A DNA stretch of 64,000 nucleotides from an uncultured Eubacteriales bacterium (lineage in GTDB: Bacteria; Bacillota; Clostridia; Lachnospirales; Lachnospiraceae), in contig CASDTX010000015.1 of assembly GCA_949283695.1 (NCBI GenBank), positions 59,862-123,861 on the forward strand, read 5' to 3'. Shown here in pieces: positions 36,124 to 45,630 of this stretch (the stretch's first letter is position 1; every line of letters begins with the position of its first letter). The notes under the pieces are model-generated. The model saw nothing but the letters and a program-made list of their open reading frames with translations. It made no database searches and was not told where the DNA came from. Both the position numbers and the translations under genes were made by a program.

Positions 36124-36879
36124 CTAGTCCATGAGAAGTTTATCCAATGTCACAAACTCATACCCCTCGTCTTTCAGGATATCCACGATCTGCAGTGCCG
36201 CCTCCACTGAGGTCTCATAGCAGTCGTGCATGAGAATGATATCATTTTCCTCCACGTCCGTCACTACCTTCCGCACAATTTCAGCAGTATTTTTCGTCAC
36301 CCAGTCACTGGAATCCACTGTCCACTTCACATACAGCTTATCCGGCTCTTCCTCTCCCTGAGGAAATGCCCCGAACGGCGGCCGCACCAGGAAGGGGGAG
36401 GCTCCGGTGATCTCCTCGATCAGCTGATCCGTCATCCCCAGCTCTTCCTCTGCCCCGCTGCTGCTCAGCTTCGCAAGATTCACATGGTGATACGTATGAT
36501 TGCCGATCAGATGGCCTTCTGCGTACATCCGGCGGACCAGGGACTCATTGCCGTCCTGGCTGATATTGGCGCCGATCAGGAAGAAGGTCGCCTTCACGCC
36601 GCGCTCCTTCAGCCCGTCCAGCAGAACCGGCGTCCATTCCGCATCCGGCCCGTCATCGAAAGTAATGGCGATCAAGGGGGCCGTCCCGGGAACAGAATCC
36701 ATCGCAGACTCCCTATCAGCAGAATCCGCAGCGCTTAGAGCTGCAGTCTCCGCTTCCAAGGCCTGCGGCTCCCGGTATAGGGGAACTGTCAGAAACAGCC
36801 AGACCAATCCCAGTGCCTGGAGCCTTGGCTTCAGGTTTCTGCTCCCCGGCCCGATCTTTCTTCCTGCTCTCTTCTTCAT
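36124..36879 (-). CDS. Polysaccharide deacetylase (NodB family), membrane-anchored
   Basis: This is a 251-residue CE4 deacetylase with a single N-terminal hydrophobic segment (about residues 20-35) that anchors or exports it. NodB motifs are complete: TFDDGPD with Asp75 and Asp76, H128-X3-H132 in GNHTYHH, RPPFG at 166-170, DSSDWV, and LMHD with His218. It is expected to remove acetyl groups from peptidoglycan or another surface glycan. The segment between the anchor and domain is Ala/Ser/Glu-rich. It is the last gene of a minus-strand stretch; 98 bases separate it from tcdA. Confidence 0.93.
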   Translation of the reverse strand: MKKRAGRKIGPGSRNLKPRLQALGLVWLFLTVPLYREPQALEAETAALSAADSADRESAMDSVPGTAPLIAITFDDGPDAEWTPVLLDGLKERGVKATFFLIGANISQDGNESLVRRMYAEGHLIGNHTYHHVNLAKLSSSGAEEELGMTDQLIEEITGASPFLVRPPFGAFPQGEEEPDKLYVKWTVDSSDWVTKNTAEIVRKVVTDVEENDIILMHDCYETSVEAALQIVDILKDEGYEFVTLDKLLMD

Positions 36880-36937
36880 GCTTCCACTGCTCCGCTGCTG
36901 TCTTCACCCAATTATATGCCGGTGCGGATGTCCTGAT

Positions 36938-37798
36938 TCACACTCCGCTGCCCGGCTGGCCGGATGTTCTCTTTATCTTGCGATATTCAGAAGGGCTGAT
37001 CCCTTTCTGCTTCTTAAATGCTTTCGAGAAATAGAGATTGTTCTCAAAGCCCACAGAATAGGCGATGGCCGAAACCGAAAGCCCGGTTTCCTTCAGCAGG
37101 TGGCAGGCCTGCTTGATCCGGTATTCGGTCAAATATTCTTTGGGCGATTTTCTCATGTAATTCTGAAAGGAACGGAACAGGTGACTGCGGCTGATGCCTA
37201 CATAAGACGCAATATCCTCCACTGTGATGGCATAAGAATAGTTCGTTCCGATATAGCTCTCCGCCTTTTCCACATAGGTAAGCTGGATATCCTTTTCCTG
37301 CTCCTTCCTTCCGGAATAATGCATAAACACTGCCAGAAGGCTGTAAAGCTCCCCCGTCATAGCCACGGACGCCTCATAGGTATTTCCTTTCACCCGGTAG
37401 ATCCGTTCCAGCCCGTCCCGGATCTCCTCCTCGGGGATCTTCCCCCGCAGGATATACGGAGACTCCCTGCTGAAGTCCGTGCTGCGGATAATCGAGGCCG
37501 CATCAGCGCCCATAAATCCGGCCCAGGAATACTCCCAGGGTTCTTCCCGGTCCGCCTGATACTGAAGCTCTGCCCCGGGGTAGAGAATAAAGGTATCTCC
37601 CGCTTCCAGCCGCCTGGAGAAGCTGCCCACCGTGTAGGTGCCGCTCCCGGACAGAATATGATGGATACAGTAGTGATCCCTCACCCCCGGTCCCCACTGA
37701 TACTCTGGCTCGCACTTCTGATAGCCCGCGTTATAGACAGACAGAGAATTCAGAAAATTCTCTCCCATTTTATAAGAATACTTATATGATCCTTCCAT
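36938..37798 (-). CDS. AraC family transcriptional regulator
   Basis: This 286-residue regulator has an N-terminal cupin sensing domain (HHILSGSGTYTVGSFSRRLEAGDTFILYPGAELQYQAD) and a C-terminal double helix-turn-helix (VEDIASYVGISRSHLFRSFQNYMRKSPKEYLTEYRIKQACHLLKETGLSVSAIAYSVGFENNLYFSKAFKKQKGISPSEYRK). It is divergent from galK across a 250-base region, so it is probably the activator of the galactose genes. GGAGGAGCAGG precedes the ATG. Confidence 0.93.
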   Translation of the reverse strand: MEGSYKYSYKMGENFLNSLSVYNAGYQKCEPEYQWGPGVRDHYCIHHILSGSGTYTVGSFSRRLEAGDTFILYPGAELQYQADREEPWEYSWAGFMGADAASIIRSTDFSRESPYILRGKIPEEEIRDGLERIYRVKGNTYEASVAMTGELYSLLAVFMHYSGRKEQEKDIQLTYVEKAESYIGTNYSYAITVEDIASYVGISRSHLFRSFQNYMRKSPKEYLTEYRIKQACHLLKETGLSVSAIAYSVGFENNLYFSKAFKKQKGISPSEYRKIKRTSGQPGSGV

Positions 37799-37916
37799 CC
37801 TGCTCCTCCATTTTCCGCAGCCGCCGAAGCCGGCTGCCCAAACTGCAGCGCCGGTATATCAGGGGCAGCCCCCTCATGCCGCCTCCTTTCGGCGCTAACG
37901 ATATTATAACCTTTCT

Positions 37917-37952
37917 GCAGATTCTGTGCACAACATTTTTACATAAATCTGC
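37917..37952. promoter_or_regulatory. Candidate AraC operator in the galK promoter region
   Basis: GCAGATT and AATCTGC form an inverted repeat 22 bases apart, in the region between the divergent AraC and galK genes. A palindromic GTGCAC lies between the arms, and GACGTC repeats follow at about 37967-37979. No clear -35/-10 pair is assigned. The rest of this 253-base region shows nothing else definite. Confidence 0.35.
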
Positions 37953-38051
37953 ACGTAATTTTTATGGACGTCAGACGTCTTTTATTTTATACTGGAAACA
38001 GATTACAGCGTGAATCATATTTTCAAATTCCAGACAGAGGAGGATCACGAA

Positions 38052-39224
38052 ATGAAACAGAAACTTTTTGACAGATTTGCAGAACTTTTCGGCAGCAGTG
38101 ACGGTGCCCGCTTCTACTTTTCCCCGGGACGCGTCAATCTCATCGGCGAGCATACAGATTACAACGGCGGGCATGTTTTCCCCTGCGCGCTGACGATGGG
38201 AACCTACGGAGCTGCCCGCAAAAGGGATGACCGCAAGATACATTTTTATTCTATGAACCTGGACAAATTCGGCGTGGTTGAGGCCTCTCTCGACGATATG
38301 ACCAACAAGCCGGAATATAACTGGGCGAACTATCCTCTTGGAGTTGTCTGGGCATTTCATGAGAAAGGCTATGACCTGAAGAGCGGTTTCGATATGGTGA
38401 TCTGGGGCAATATCCCGAATGGATCCGGACTTTCCTCTTCTGCCTCTCTGGAAGTGCTCACCGGCGTCATCCTGACGGACCTGTTCGAGATCACAGATCT
38501 GTCGATGACGGACCTTGCTTTCATCGGACAGTATTCTGAGAACAATTTCAATGGATGCAACTGCGGAATCATGGATCAGTTCGCAGTTGCCATGGGGAAG
38601 AAAGACAACGCGATCTTCCTTGACACAAACACAATGAACTATGAATATGCTCCCATCAAACTGGACGATGCCAAGATCGTCATCACGAACAGCAAGGTCA
38701 AACACAGTCTCGTAGACTCCGCGTACAATGACCGCCGCCGGGAGTGCACAGAGGCACTTGCAGCACTGAAAACAAAGCTCGATATCACTTCCCTGGGTGA
38801 TCTGACTCCGGAGGAATTCGAGGCAAACAAAGATCTCATCAAAGATCCGGTACAGTTAAAGCGTGCGAAACATGCTGTCTATGAGAATCAGCGCACCATC
38901 GACGCTGTGGCTGCGTTAAAGGAGGGGGACATCGCAGCGTTCGGCGGACTTATGAACCAGTCCCATATTTCCCTGCGCGATGATTATGAAGTATCCTGTG
39001 AAGAGATTGATCTTCTGGTGGATCTTGCCTGGAAGATCCCGGGCGTCATCGGTTCCCGTATTACAGGCGGAGGATTCGGCGGATGTACGGTCAGCATCGT
39101 GAAAAATGACGCGGTAGATACCTTTATTGAAAGCATCGGGAAGACTTACAAGGAAAAGGCCGGCCATGAGGCCGAATTCTATACCGTGGACATCGGCAGC
39201 GGCGCGTCCCGACTGGACGGCTGA
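38052..39224 (+). CDS. galK: Galactokinase
   Basis: This is a 390-residue GHMP kinase that phosphorylates galactose at C1, the first step of the Leloir pathway. Signatures are GRVNLIGEHTDYNGGHVFPCAL, the ATP loop NGSGLSSSASLEV, and GGGFGGCTVSIV near the end. GAGGAGG precedes the ATG at 38052; the frame is open further upstream but without a site. It is followed 120 bases later by galT. Confidence 0.97.
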   Translation: MKQKLFDRFAELFGSSDGARFYFSPGRVNLIGEHTDYNGGHVFPCALTMGTYGAARKRDDRKIHFYSMNLDKFGVVEASLDDMTNKPEYNWANYPLGVVWAFHEKGYDLKSGFDMVIWGNIPNGSGLSSSASLEVLTGVILTDLFEITDLSMTDLAFIGQYSENNFNGCNCGIMDQFAVAMGKKDNAIFLDTNTMNYEYAPIKLDDAKIVITNSKVKHSLVDSAYNDRRRECTEALAALKTKLDITSLGDLTPEEFEANKDLIKDPVQLKRAKHAVYENQRTIDAVAALKEGDIAAFGGLMNQSHISLRDDYEVSCEEIDLLVDLAWKIPGVIGSRITGGGFGGCTVSIVKNDAVDTFIESIGKTYKEKAGHEAEFYTVDIGSGASRLDG

Positions 39225-39344
39225 TCTGCAGGATCATTGATCCGGCACACTTGTTTCATCTGACAATTGAATGCATGACAGAACCGGGAGCAGCTGACCG
39301 GAACCACCGGCTGCACCGGTTTCTTATCAGGGAGGGAAATCACT

Positions 39345-40835
39345 ATGCTCTATGAAGCGATCACAAAACTTGTTCAGTACGGAATCAGCACAGGTCTGAC
39401 TCCTGAATCCGAGCGCATCTATACAACCAATCTTCTTCTGGATCTGTTCCACGAAGACGACTATGAGGAGGTCGACTGCAGCACCGAGAATATCGAGCTG
39501 GAAGACGTGTTAAAGGAGCTTCTCGACGAGGCAGTCAAGCGCGGAATCATTGAAGACAGCATTACATACCGGGATCTGTTCGACACGAAGCTGATGAACT
39601 GCCTGGTACCCCGTCCGGCGCAGATCCACGCTGATTTCTGGAAGAAATACGAAGAATCACCTCAGGCTGCCACTGACTACTACTATAAGCTGAGCCAGGA
39701 CAGTGACTACATCCGCCGCTACCGGATCAAAAAGGACCGCAAGTGGACCGTTGATACCGAATACGGCACACTGGACATTACCATCAACTTATCCAAACCG
39801 GAGAAGGATCCCAAAGCGATCGCAGCTGCAGGCGCTGCAAAGTCTTCTTCCTATCCGAAATGTCAGCTCTGTATGGAAAACGAAGGGTACGCGGGCCGTG
39901 CAAACCATCCGGCCAGAGAGAATCACCGAATCATTCCCATCACAATCCAGGGAAAGAAATGGGGATTCCAGTACTCTCCTTATGTATATTATAATGAGCA
40001 CTGCATCGTATTCAACGGAGAACACATCCCGATGAAGATCGACCGGAGTGCATTTGCCAAGCTGTTTGATTTCCTGAAGCTCTTCCCGCACTATTTCCTT
40101 GGCTCCAATGCAGATCTCCCGATCGTCGGAGGTTCGATCTTAAGCCACGATCATTTCCAGGGCGGGAACTACACCTTCGCCATGGCAAAAGCTCCCGTGA
40201 TCGAAGAATTCCAGGTTGCAGGGTACGAAGATGTAACTGCAGGCATCGTCAAATGGCCGCTCTCTGTGATCCGTCTCCAGAGCACCGATCCGGAGCGCAT
40301 CATTGATCTGGCAGATCATATTCTCGGGAAATGGCGTTCTTATACGGACGAAGCAGCGTTCATCTTCGCTGAAACCGACGGAGTGCCGCACAACACGATC
40401 ACGCCGATCGCCCGCAGGAGGGGAGATCTGTTTGAGCTGGATCTCACGCTGAGAAATAATATTACCACCGAGGAGCATCCGCTGGGTGTCTATCATCCGC
40501 ACGCAAACCTGCACCACATTAAGAAAGAGAACATCGGTCTGATCGAGGTGATGGGACTTGCAGTACTTCCGGCCCGCCTCAAAGGAGAGATGGAGCTCTT
40601 AAGAGAATACATTCTGGAGGGAAAAGATATCCGCAGCAGCGAGCAGATCGCAAAACATGCGGACTGGGTAGACGAATTCCTGCCCGCCTACACCGATGTC
40701 AGCGCAGACAATATTGACCATATCCTGGAGCAGGAAGTCGGAAAAGTATTCTGCCAGGTACTGGAAGACGCAGGCGTATATAAATTTACCGACGAAGGTC
40801 TGGCAGCGTTCCGCAGATTTATCAGCGTACTTTAG
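39345..40835 (+). CDS. galT: Galactose-1-phosphate uridylyltransferase, class II
   Basis: This 496-residue GalT of the Firmicute class exchanges UMP between UDP-glucose and galactose-1-phosphate. Family regions are YPKCQLCMENEGYAGRANHPARENHRIIPI, PYVYYNEHCIVFNGEHIPMKI, VGGSILSHDHFQGGNYTFAMAKAP and HPLGVYHPHANLHHIKKENIGLIEVMGLAVLPARL. GGGAGGG precedes the ATG. With galK upstream and galE at 54 kb it completes the Leloir route. Confidence 0.97.
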   Translation: MLYEAITKLVQYGISTGLTPESERIYTTNLLLDLFHEDDYEEVDCSTENIELEDVLKELLDEAVKRGIIEDSITYRDLFDTKLMNCLVPRPAQIHADFWKKYEESPQAATDYYYKLSQDSDYIRRYRIKKDRKWTVDTEYGTLDITINLSKPEKDPKAIAAAGAAKSSSYPKCQLCMENEGYAGRANHPARENHRIIPITIQGKKWGFQYSPYVYYNEHCIVFNGEHIPMKIDRSAFAKLFDFLKLFPHYFLGSNADLPIVGGSILSHDHFQGGNYTFAMAKAPVIEEFQVAGYEDVTAGIVKWPLSVIRLQSTDPERIIDLADHILGKWRSYTDEAAFIFAETDGVPHNTITPIARRRGDLFELDLTLRNNITTEEHPLGVYHPHANLHHIKKENIGLIEVMGLAVLPARLKGEMELLREYILEGKDIRSSEQIAKHADWVDEFLPAYTDVSADNIDHILEQEVGKVFCQVLEDAGVYKFTDEGLAAFRRFISVL

Positions 40836-40889
40836 AATTCTGCTGAGCCAGACAAGACCTGACGAACATTCTGAATATGCATGAAAATG

Positions 40890-40911
40890 GGGCTGCCTTT
40901 TCAGGCAGCCC
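40890..40911. terminator. Terminator between galT and the GH35 gene
   Basis: GGGCTGCCT and AGGCAGCCC flank a 4-base loop. On the minus strand it is followed by CATTTTCAT; on the plus strand by TGCTATG and then a later T-run. It probably serves both convergent genes. Confidence 0.65.
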
Positions 40912-40938
40912 TGCTATGTATCTTCTTGTTTTTCTCGA

Positions 40939-42723
40939 TTATGACTCTGTAAAATAGACGGGTCTGTCCCTGGTAGGAAGTGCTTCCGGAAAGATCCCTT
41001 CTGTCTCGAATATGACAATCTCGTTCCTTCCTTTGTGAAGAAATACACCGGGAACGTACAGATAGCCCACAGGCCCTCTGTTCCAGTATCTTCCGATATT
41101 CCGCCCATTTACGAAAACGCAGCCCTTCCCAAAACTTCTCAGATCCAGAAATGTATCCCGGGGCCTCTCTGCCAGAAGTTCATATCTGAGAAATACCGGC
41201 ATCTCATCTGTGCATCCCTCTCCGTCAGCCTCAAATGGAATCCCGCTGATCTCCTTCAGATCCAGTGCATATTGCTCCCAGCCGCTCTCGAAATGAATAT
41301 CCACCATCACGCCGCCCCAGATTCCTTTCTTCTGAGTCGGTGCTGCCAGCCGGGGGCCGTAGTTGACCCGCCCCAGATTCTCCGCAAGGATCTCCAATAC
41401 GTTCGTCCCTCTCCGGAATTCCATTGTGATTTCCTCGCCGATCTCATCGCCGCACTGCGCAGCGATATAAGTTCCGTTCAGATAGATCTTCACACGGTCC
41501 CCGGCCCGGACCACTTTCACCTTCATCAGAGCGCCGAAGCCTTCCACTTCCGTCCGGTACAGGATATAGCCATACCCGCTCCCCGCCTCTTCCATCGGCA
41601 TGGGGTGCGCACTGTTCTGCCGTATACTCAGTCTGTCCAGACAGCTTCTCAGAGAAGCGCTTCCGGTGAGCGGCGCCGCGTCATACCCGGCACGGGATCT
41701 GTCCCGGGGCGGAAGCGTCTCCTGCTCCGGGAATCGTTCATGGACTGCCTCCTGTATCCGATAGAACTTCTCCGTCGGTTCGCCCCACTCTGTAAGCACT
41801 GCGTCATAATCGTATGACGTAATCTGCGGAAGTTCTTGGTCGCCGTTTGCAGAACAGCCGTTATAGAACCCGAAGTTCGTGCCGCCCTGGAACATATATA
41901 GATTCACAGACGCCCGCTGAAGTACAGCCTTCACTTCTTCCGCCGCGTCTCTGGCGTCTCGCCGGATCACAGCCTCTCCCCAGCAGTTAAACCACCCGTC
42001 CCAGAATTCCATGCACATCAGGGGCAGTTTCTTGCCGTGCTTCTCCATAAAACGCTCCAATGCGTCCAGATTCTCCGCGGAGCCGGAGCCAAAATTAACC
42101 GTCGGCAGAACCCCGTCCTCAATCAGGCTTCCCGCCTCCAGCGCAGCATCCCACCCGCCGTCTGAAGTAAACAGCTCCACACTGGCGCCGCACTCTCTCA
42201 TCATGCGCACGAGAGCTCTGAGGTAAGACTTCTCATTCCCATACGATCCATACTCATTCTCCACCTGCATCATCAGCACCGGGCCGCCCTCTGTGATCTG
42301 AAGGCTCTTGATTCTCGCAAAGAGAACCTCATAATACGCCCGCACCTTCGAAAGGAAGAGAGGATCCTCCGTCCTTACCTTCAGATCCGGATACCGCAGA
42401 AGCCATGCCGGAAGCCCGCCGAACTCCCATTCCGCGCAGATATAGGGAGCCGGCCGCAGAATTACCCACAGTCCCATCTTCTGAGCCAGCCGCACGAACG
42501 CTTCTACATCCTTCTCCTCAGAGAAGTCAAAGACTCCTTCTTCCGGTTCGTGCAGATTCCATGGAATATAAGTCTCCACTGTGTTAAACCCCATGGCCTT
42601 CAAATTATACAGCGTGTCTTCCCAATACTCCCGGGGAATGCGGAAGTAGTGGACCGCCCCTGACAGGATCCGGAACGGCCTGCCGTTCAGCAGGAACTCT
42701 TCCCTTATTTCAAATGTATTCAT
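40939..42723 (-). CDS. Beta-galactosidase, glycoside hydrolase family 35
   Basis: This 594-residue GH35 enzyme has the TIM barrel at residues 1 to about 330: ILSGAVHYFRIPREYWEDTLYNLKAMGFNTVETYIPWNLHEP, the acid/base glutamate in MMQVENEYGSYG, the nucleophile glutamate in MCMEFWDGWFNCWG, and FQGGTNFGFYNG. Two jelly-roll type domains follow. There is no signal peptide, so it acts in the cytoplasm on an imported galactoside and feeds galactose to galK/galT. It is transcribed with kduD and kduI, suggesting pectic or galactan-type side chains as substrate. Confidence 0.95.
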   Translation of the reverse strand: MNTFEIREEFLLNGRPFRILSGAVHYFRIPREYWEDTLYNLKAMGFNTVETYIPWNLHEPEEGVFDFSEEKDVEAFVRLAQKMGLWVILRPAPYICAEWEFGGLPAWLLRYPDLKVRTEDPLFLSKVRAYYEVLFARIKSLQITEGGPVLMMQVENEYGSYGNEKSYLRALVRMMRECGASVELFTSDGGWDAALEAGSLIEDGVLPTVNFGSGSAENLDALERFMEKHGKKLPLMCMEFWDGWFNCWGEAVIRRDARDAAEEVKAVLQRASVNLYMFQGGTNFGFYNGCSANGDQELPQITSYDYDAVLTEWGEPTEKFYRIQEAVHERFPEQETLPPRDRSRAGYDAAPLTGSASLRSCLDRLSIRQNSAHPMPMEEAGSGYGYILYRTEVEGFGALMKVKVVRAGDRVKIYLNGTYIAAQCGDEIGEEITMEFRRGTNVLEILAENLGRVNYGPRLAAPTQKKGIWGGVMVDIHFESGWEQYALDLKEISGIPFEADGEGCTDEMPVFLRYELLAERPRDTFLDLRSFGKGCVFVNGRNIGRYWNRGPVGYLYVPGVFLHKGRNEIVIFETEGIFPEALPTRDRPVYFTES

Positions 42724-42764
42724 CTCCTCTTCCTCCTCTCTGTCTGTTCCTACTATCTAAGATA

Positions 42765-43682
42765 TCAGTTTTTCTCAGGAAGTTCAATCTTAAATGGAGG
42801 AGGCTGAAAGTCCACTGCCGCCGGCGCCGATGAACAAGAGCAACACGCCTCAACCTGCACTGCATGCTTATTGCGGCCGCCGTTATACTCCGGCTGTTTT
42901 CCGATATAAGCAAGGATACCGCCGTCCACATACAGAATGTGGCCGTTCACAAAATCAGATGCTTCTGACGCAAGAAATACCGCCGGTCCCTGCAGATCTT
43001 CCGGATTGCCCCATCTTGCGGCCGGTGTCTTAGAGACGATGAACTGGTCGAAGGGATGTCTGCTGCCATCTGCCTGCCGCTCGCGAAGGGGAGCTGTCTG
43101 CGGGGTTGCAATATACCCGGGGCCGATGCCGTTGCACTGAATATTGTACTCTCCGTATTCAGAACAGATATTCCTTGTCAGCATCTTCAGTCCGCCTTTG
43201 GCTGCCGCATAGGCGGATACAGTCTCGCGTCCAAGCTCACTCATCATAGAACAGATATTAATGATCTTTCCATGCCCTTTCTCGATCATTCCCGGGATCA
43301 CTGCCTTAGAGACAATGAACGGTGCGTTCAGGTCAACGTCAATGACTTTGCGGAACTCGGATGCTTCCATCTCTAACATCGGCTTTCTCATAATAATGCC
43401 CGCATTATTCACAAGGATGTCAATGATTCCGACTTCCTCTTTAATCTGCGCAACCATTGCTTTTACCTGTTCCTCGTCTGTCACATCGCATACATAGCCG
43501 TATGCCTGAATCCCTTTTTCCTGATAAGCGGTCAGTCCTATCTCCACCTTCTCCGGGCTGATGTCATTGAAGCAGATCACTGCTCCTGCCTCCGCGTACG
43601 CAGCCGCAATTCCGAATCCGATTCCATAAGAAGCTCCTGTTACAAGTGCGATTTTACCTTCAAGTGAAAAGTTTGCCATCAT
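42765..43682 (-). CDS. kduD: KduD-like short-chain dehydrogenase with C-terminal extension
   Basis: This is an SDR of the 2-deoxy-D-gluconate/2-keto-3-deoxygluconate 3-dehydrogenase type. It has the cofactor motif TGASYGIGFGIA, NNAG, a catalytic serine in the ICSM region and Y-X3-K in SAYAAAKGG. It normally acts next to KduI in hexuronate breakdown. Relatives end near the sequence DGGILAYIGKQPE; this one continues for about 40 residues with a cluster CCSCSS and Pro-rich tail. That tail is encoded by sequence matching the gene-end hairpin element (42817-42852), so I infer an element insertion that removed the original stop. The start may be either of two adjacent ATG codons. Confidence 0.88.
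   Translation of the reverse strand: MMANFSLEGKIALVTGASYGIGFGIAAAYAEAGAVICFNDISPEKVEIGLTAYQEKGIQAYGYVCDVTDEEQVKAMVAQIKEEVGIIDILVNNAGIIMRKPMLEMEASEFRKVIDVDLNAPFIVSKAVIPGMIEKGHGKIINICSMMSELGRETVSAYAAAKGGLKMLTRNICSEYGEYNIQCNGIGPGYIATPQTAPLRERQADGSRHPFDQFIVSKTPAARWGNPEDLQGPAVFLASEASDFVNGHILYVDGGILAYIGKQPEYNGGRNKHAVQVEACCSCSSAPAAVDFQPPPFKIELPEKN
42817..42852. repeat. Gene-end hairpin element inside the kduD 3' end
   Basis: GCGCCGATGAACAAGAGCAA followed by CACGCCTC aligns with GCGTCGGTGGACAAGGGGCA/ACACAGCTC at 61993-62022 and with the copy at 47986-48030. It lies within the extra C-terminal codons of the SDR, on the opposite strand to the gene. Confidence 0.5.
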
Positions 43683-43712
43683 TCTCTCTCCTTTTCCTGT
43701 ATCTTCTGACCG

Positions 43713-44576
43713 CTATCTCAGCGTCCGGTTATCAATATTGTCCATGTCTCCGTAATCCTGATTCTCTCCGCACATTCCCCAGATGAACGTATATGCCCTG
43801 GAGCCGCAGCCGGAATGAATGGACCAGCTCGGTGAAATGACTGCCTCTTCGTTCCTCATAATGATATGCCTTGTCTCGGACGGTTCTCCCATATAATGGA
43901 CGACGAACGCATCCTCCGGCAGATCAAAGTACAGATAGACCTCCATCCTTCTGTCATGCGTGTGGGCCGGCATAGTATTCCATACACTTCCCGGCATCAG
44001 TCTGGTCATACCCATGGCCAGCTGACAGCTCTCCACCTGTCCGGCAACAATGTACTTATTGATCACCCTGTGGTTCGAATCTTCCAGCGTCCCGCACTCA
44101 ACCTTGTTCTCATCCTTGATGATCACAACCCCTTCTCCAGCTTCACCCTCCGGCTTGATATGTACCGTTGGATACGCGATATGCGCCGGTGCGCTGTTCA
44201 GATAGAATTTCGCCGGCTCAGAGGGATCTTTGCTCTCGAAAGAGATCGCTTTCGCCCCTCTTCCGATATACATTCCTTCTCTTGCCTTAATATCATACGC
44301 GCGGCCGTCAACTGCAACGACGCCGTCTCCTCCGATATTAATCAGCCCCATTTCCCTCCTCTGCAGGAAATATTCCGCCCTCAGCTCCTGTCCGGCTGTC
44401 AGTTCAAGCTGTCCGCTGACCGGCACTGCTGCGCCTGTGATGATACGGTCAATGTGGCTGTAAACAAGATTGATTTTGTCAGTTTCGAAAAGATTCTGGA
44501 TCAGGAACTCCTCTCTGAGTCTGTCCGTTGTGTAATGCTTCACGTCTTTCGGTGAAGCGGCTGTTCTTACTTCCAT
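43713..44576 (-). CDS. kduI: 5-dehydro-4-deoxy-D-glucuronate isomerase
   Basis: This 287-residue KduI isomerises 4-deoxy-5-ketouronate, from unsaturated uronates of pectin or glycosaminoglycans, to 2,5-diketo-3-deoxygluconate, which KduD then reduces. Cupin metal ligands appear in NTMPAHTHDRRMEVYLYF, and other family parts are LINIGGDGVVAVDG, YIGRG and SWSIHSGCGSRAYTFIWGMCGENQDYGDMD. AAGGAGG precedes the ATG. It leads the kduI-kduD-GH35 operon and is divergent from an AraC gene, its likely regulator. No uronate lyase or KDG kinase is in the window. Confidence 0.96.
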   Translation of the reverse strand: MEVRTAASPKDVKHYTTDRLREEFLIQNLFETDKINLVYSHIDRIITGAAVPVSGQLELTAGQELRAEYFLQRREMGLINIGGDGVVAVDGRAYDIKAREGMYIGRGAKAISFESKDPSEPAKFYLNSAPAHIAYPTVHIKPEGEAGEGVVIIKDENKVECGTLEDSNHRVINKYIVAGQVESCQLAMGMTRLMPGSVWNTMPAHTHDRRMEVYLYFDLPEDAFVVHYMGEPSETRHIIMRNEEAVISPSWSIHSGCGSRAYTFIWGMCGENQDYGDMDNIDNRTLR

Positions 44577-44673
44577 GATGTTCCTCCTTATGATTTCTTC
44601 TTTCAGGTCTCGCCTTTAGATAGAAGTATAGCATTCGTTTTATTCCATTTCTTGTTTTTTATTGACTTGAATC

Positions 44674-44702
44674 TTGAAAATATTGAACACTAAATCTATA
44701 AT
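44674..44702 (+). promoter_or_regulatory. Sigma-A promoter of the AraC gene
   Basis: TTGAAA, a 17-base spacer and TATAAT lie 62 bases upstream of the AraC start, in the region divergent from kduI. Both boxes are near consensus. Confidence 0.7.
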
Positions 44703-44763
44703 AAAAACAGCGCCGGTGTACAAGAGACGCCGACGCCAGTGTTTCATGAAAGGAGGAATTACC

Positions 44764-45630
44764 ATGAAAGCATGCCCTTCTTGCAAAGATTCGATGCGCA
44801 GCTGCATGGAGTCGCACACCTTTGCTTACGCGCATCTGTACAGCGATGAGAAAGCCATGGACATGCACATTCATGACTGCTATGAAGTTTATTATTCCAT
44901 CTCCGGCGGGAAACAGTTTCTCATTGATAACTGTTTCTACACCATTGAAAAAGGAGATATTTTCCTGATCAACCAATTCGAGAGTCATTACCTGTCTCAG
45001 ATTGACAGCCAGACCCATGAAAGGATCATCCTTTCTATTGCGCCGGATTATCTGAAACGTCTCTCCACCGAGAAAACAGACCTGGACCGCTGCTTTCAGT
45101 TCCGCGATACCCGCATGCCCCACCGGCTGCATCTGAACCCGGAGGAACAAAGCCGCTTTCTGTACTATATCCACCGATTTGCAGAGAATCAGGGGCTGGG
45201 GGAAGATATTATCGATGAGGCTGTGTTCCTGGAACTGATGGTCTTCTTAAACCGTGCTTTTGACAGAAGGTGCCGGACTCTGGAAGAAGAAAGCACATCC
45301 GGCGCTCCCGGGTACCGTTCCCAGGTCGATGAGATTCTCTCCTACATCAATACTCATATTCAGGGAAGCCTTTCCCTGGAAGAACTGTCTTCGCACTTTT
45401 TCCTGAGCAGTTCCTATATCTGCCGTATCTTCAAGGCTGCTACAGGTACGACGATCAACAAATACATTACGGCAAAAAGAATCACTCTGTCCAAGTCGCT
45501 GCTCAGTCAGGGATATTCTGTCAATGAGGCTTGTGAGGCCTGCGGATTCAATGATTACAGCAATTATCTGAAAGCATTCACAAAAGCCGTCGGCATCTCT
45601 CCCAAGAAATACGCGCAGTTCAATTCCTGA
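44764..45630 (+). CDS. AraC family transcriptional regulator
   Basis: This 288-residue regulator has a cupin sensing half (HIHDCYEVYYSISGGKQFLIDNCFYTIEKGDIFLINQFESHY) and a C-terminal double helix-turn-helix (LSLEELSSHFFLSSSYICRIFKAATGTTINKYITAKRITLSKSLLSQGYSVNEACEACGFNDYSNYLKAFTKAVGISPKKYAQ). The start at 44764 is fixed by AAAGGAGG. It begins with a small Cys-rich stretch (MKACPSCKDSMRSC), unusual for the family and possibly metal- or redox-sensitive. Being divergent from kduI, it probably controls the kduI-kduD-GH35 operon. Confidence 0.93.
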   Translation: MKACPSCKDSMRSCMESHTFAYAHLYSDEKAMDMHIHDCYEVYYSISGGKQFLIDNCFYTIEKGDIFLINQFESHYLSQIDSQTHERIILSIAPDYLKRLSTEKTDLDRCFQFRDTRMPHRLHLNPEEQSRFLYYIHRFAENQGLGEDIIDEAVFLELMVFLNRAFDRRCRTLEEESTSGAPGYRSQVDEILSYINTHIQGSLSLEELSSHFFLSSSYICRIFKAATGTTINKYITAKRITLSKSLLSQGYSVNEACEACGFNDYSNYLKAFTKAVGISPKKYAQFNS

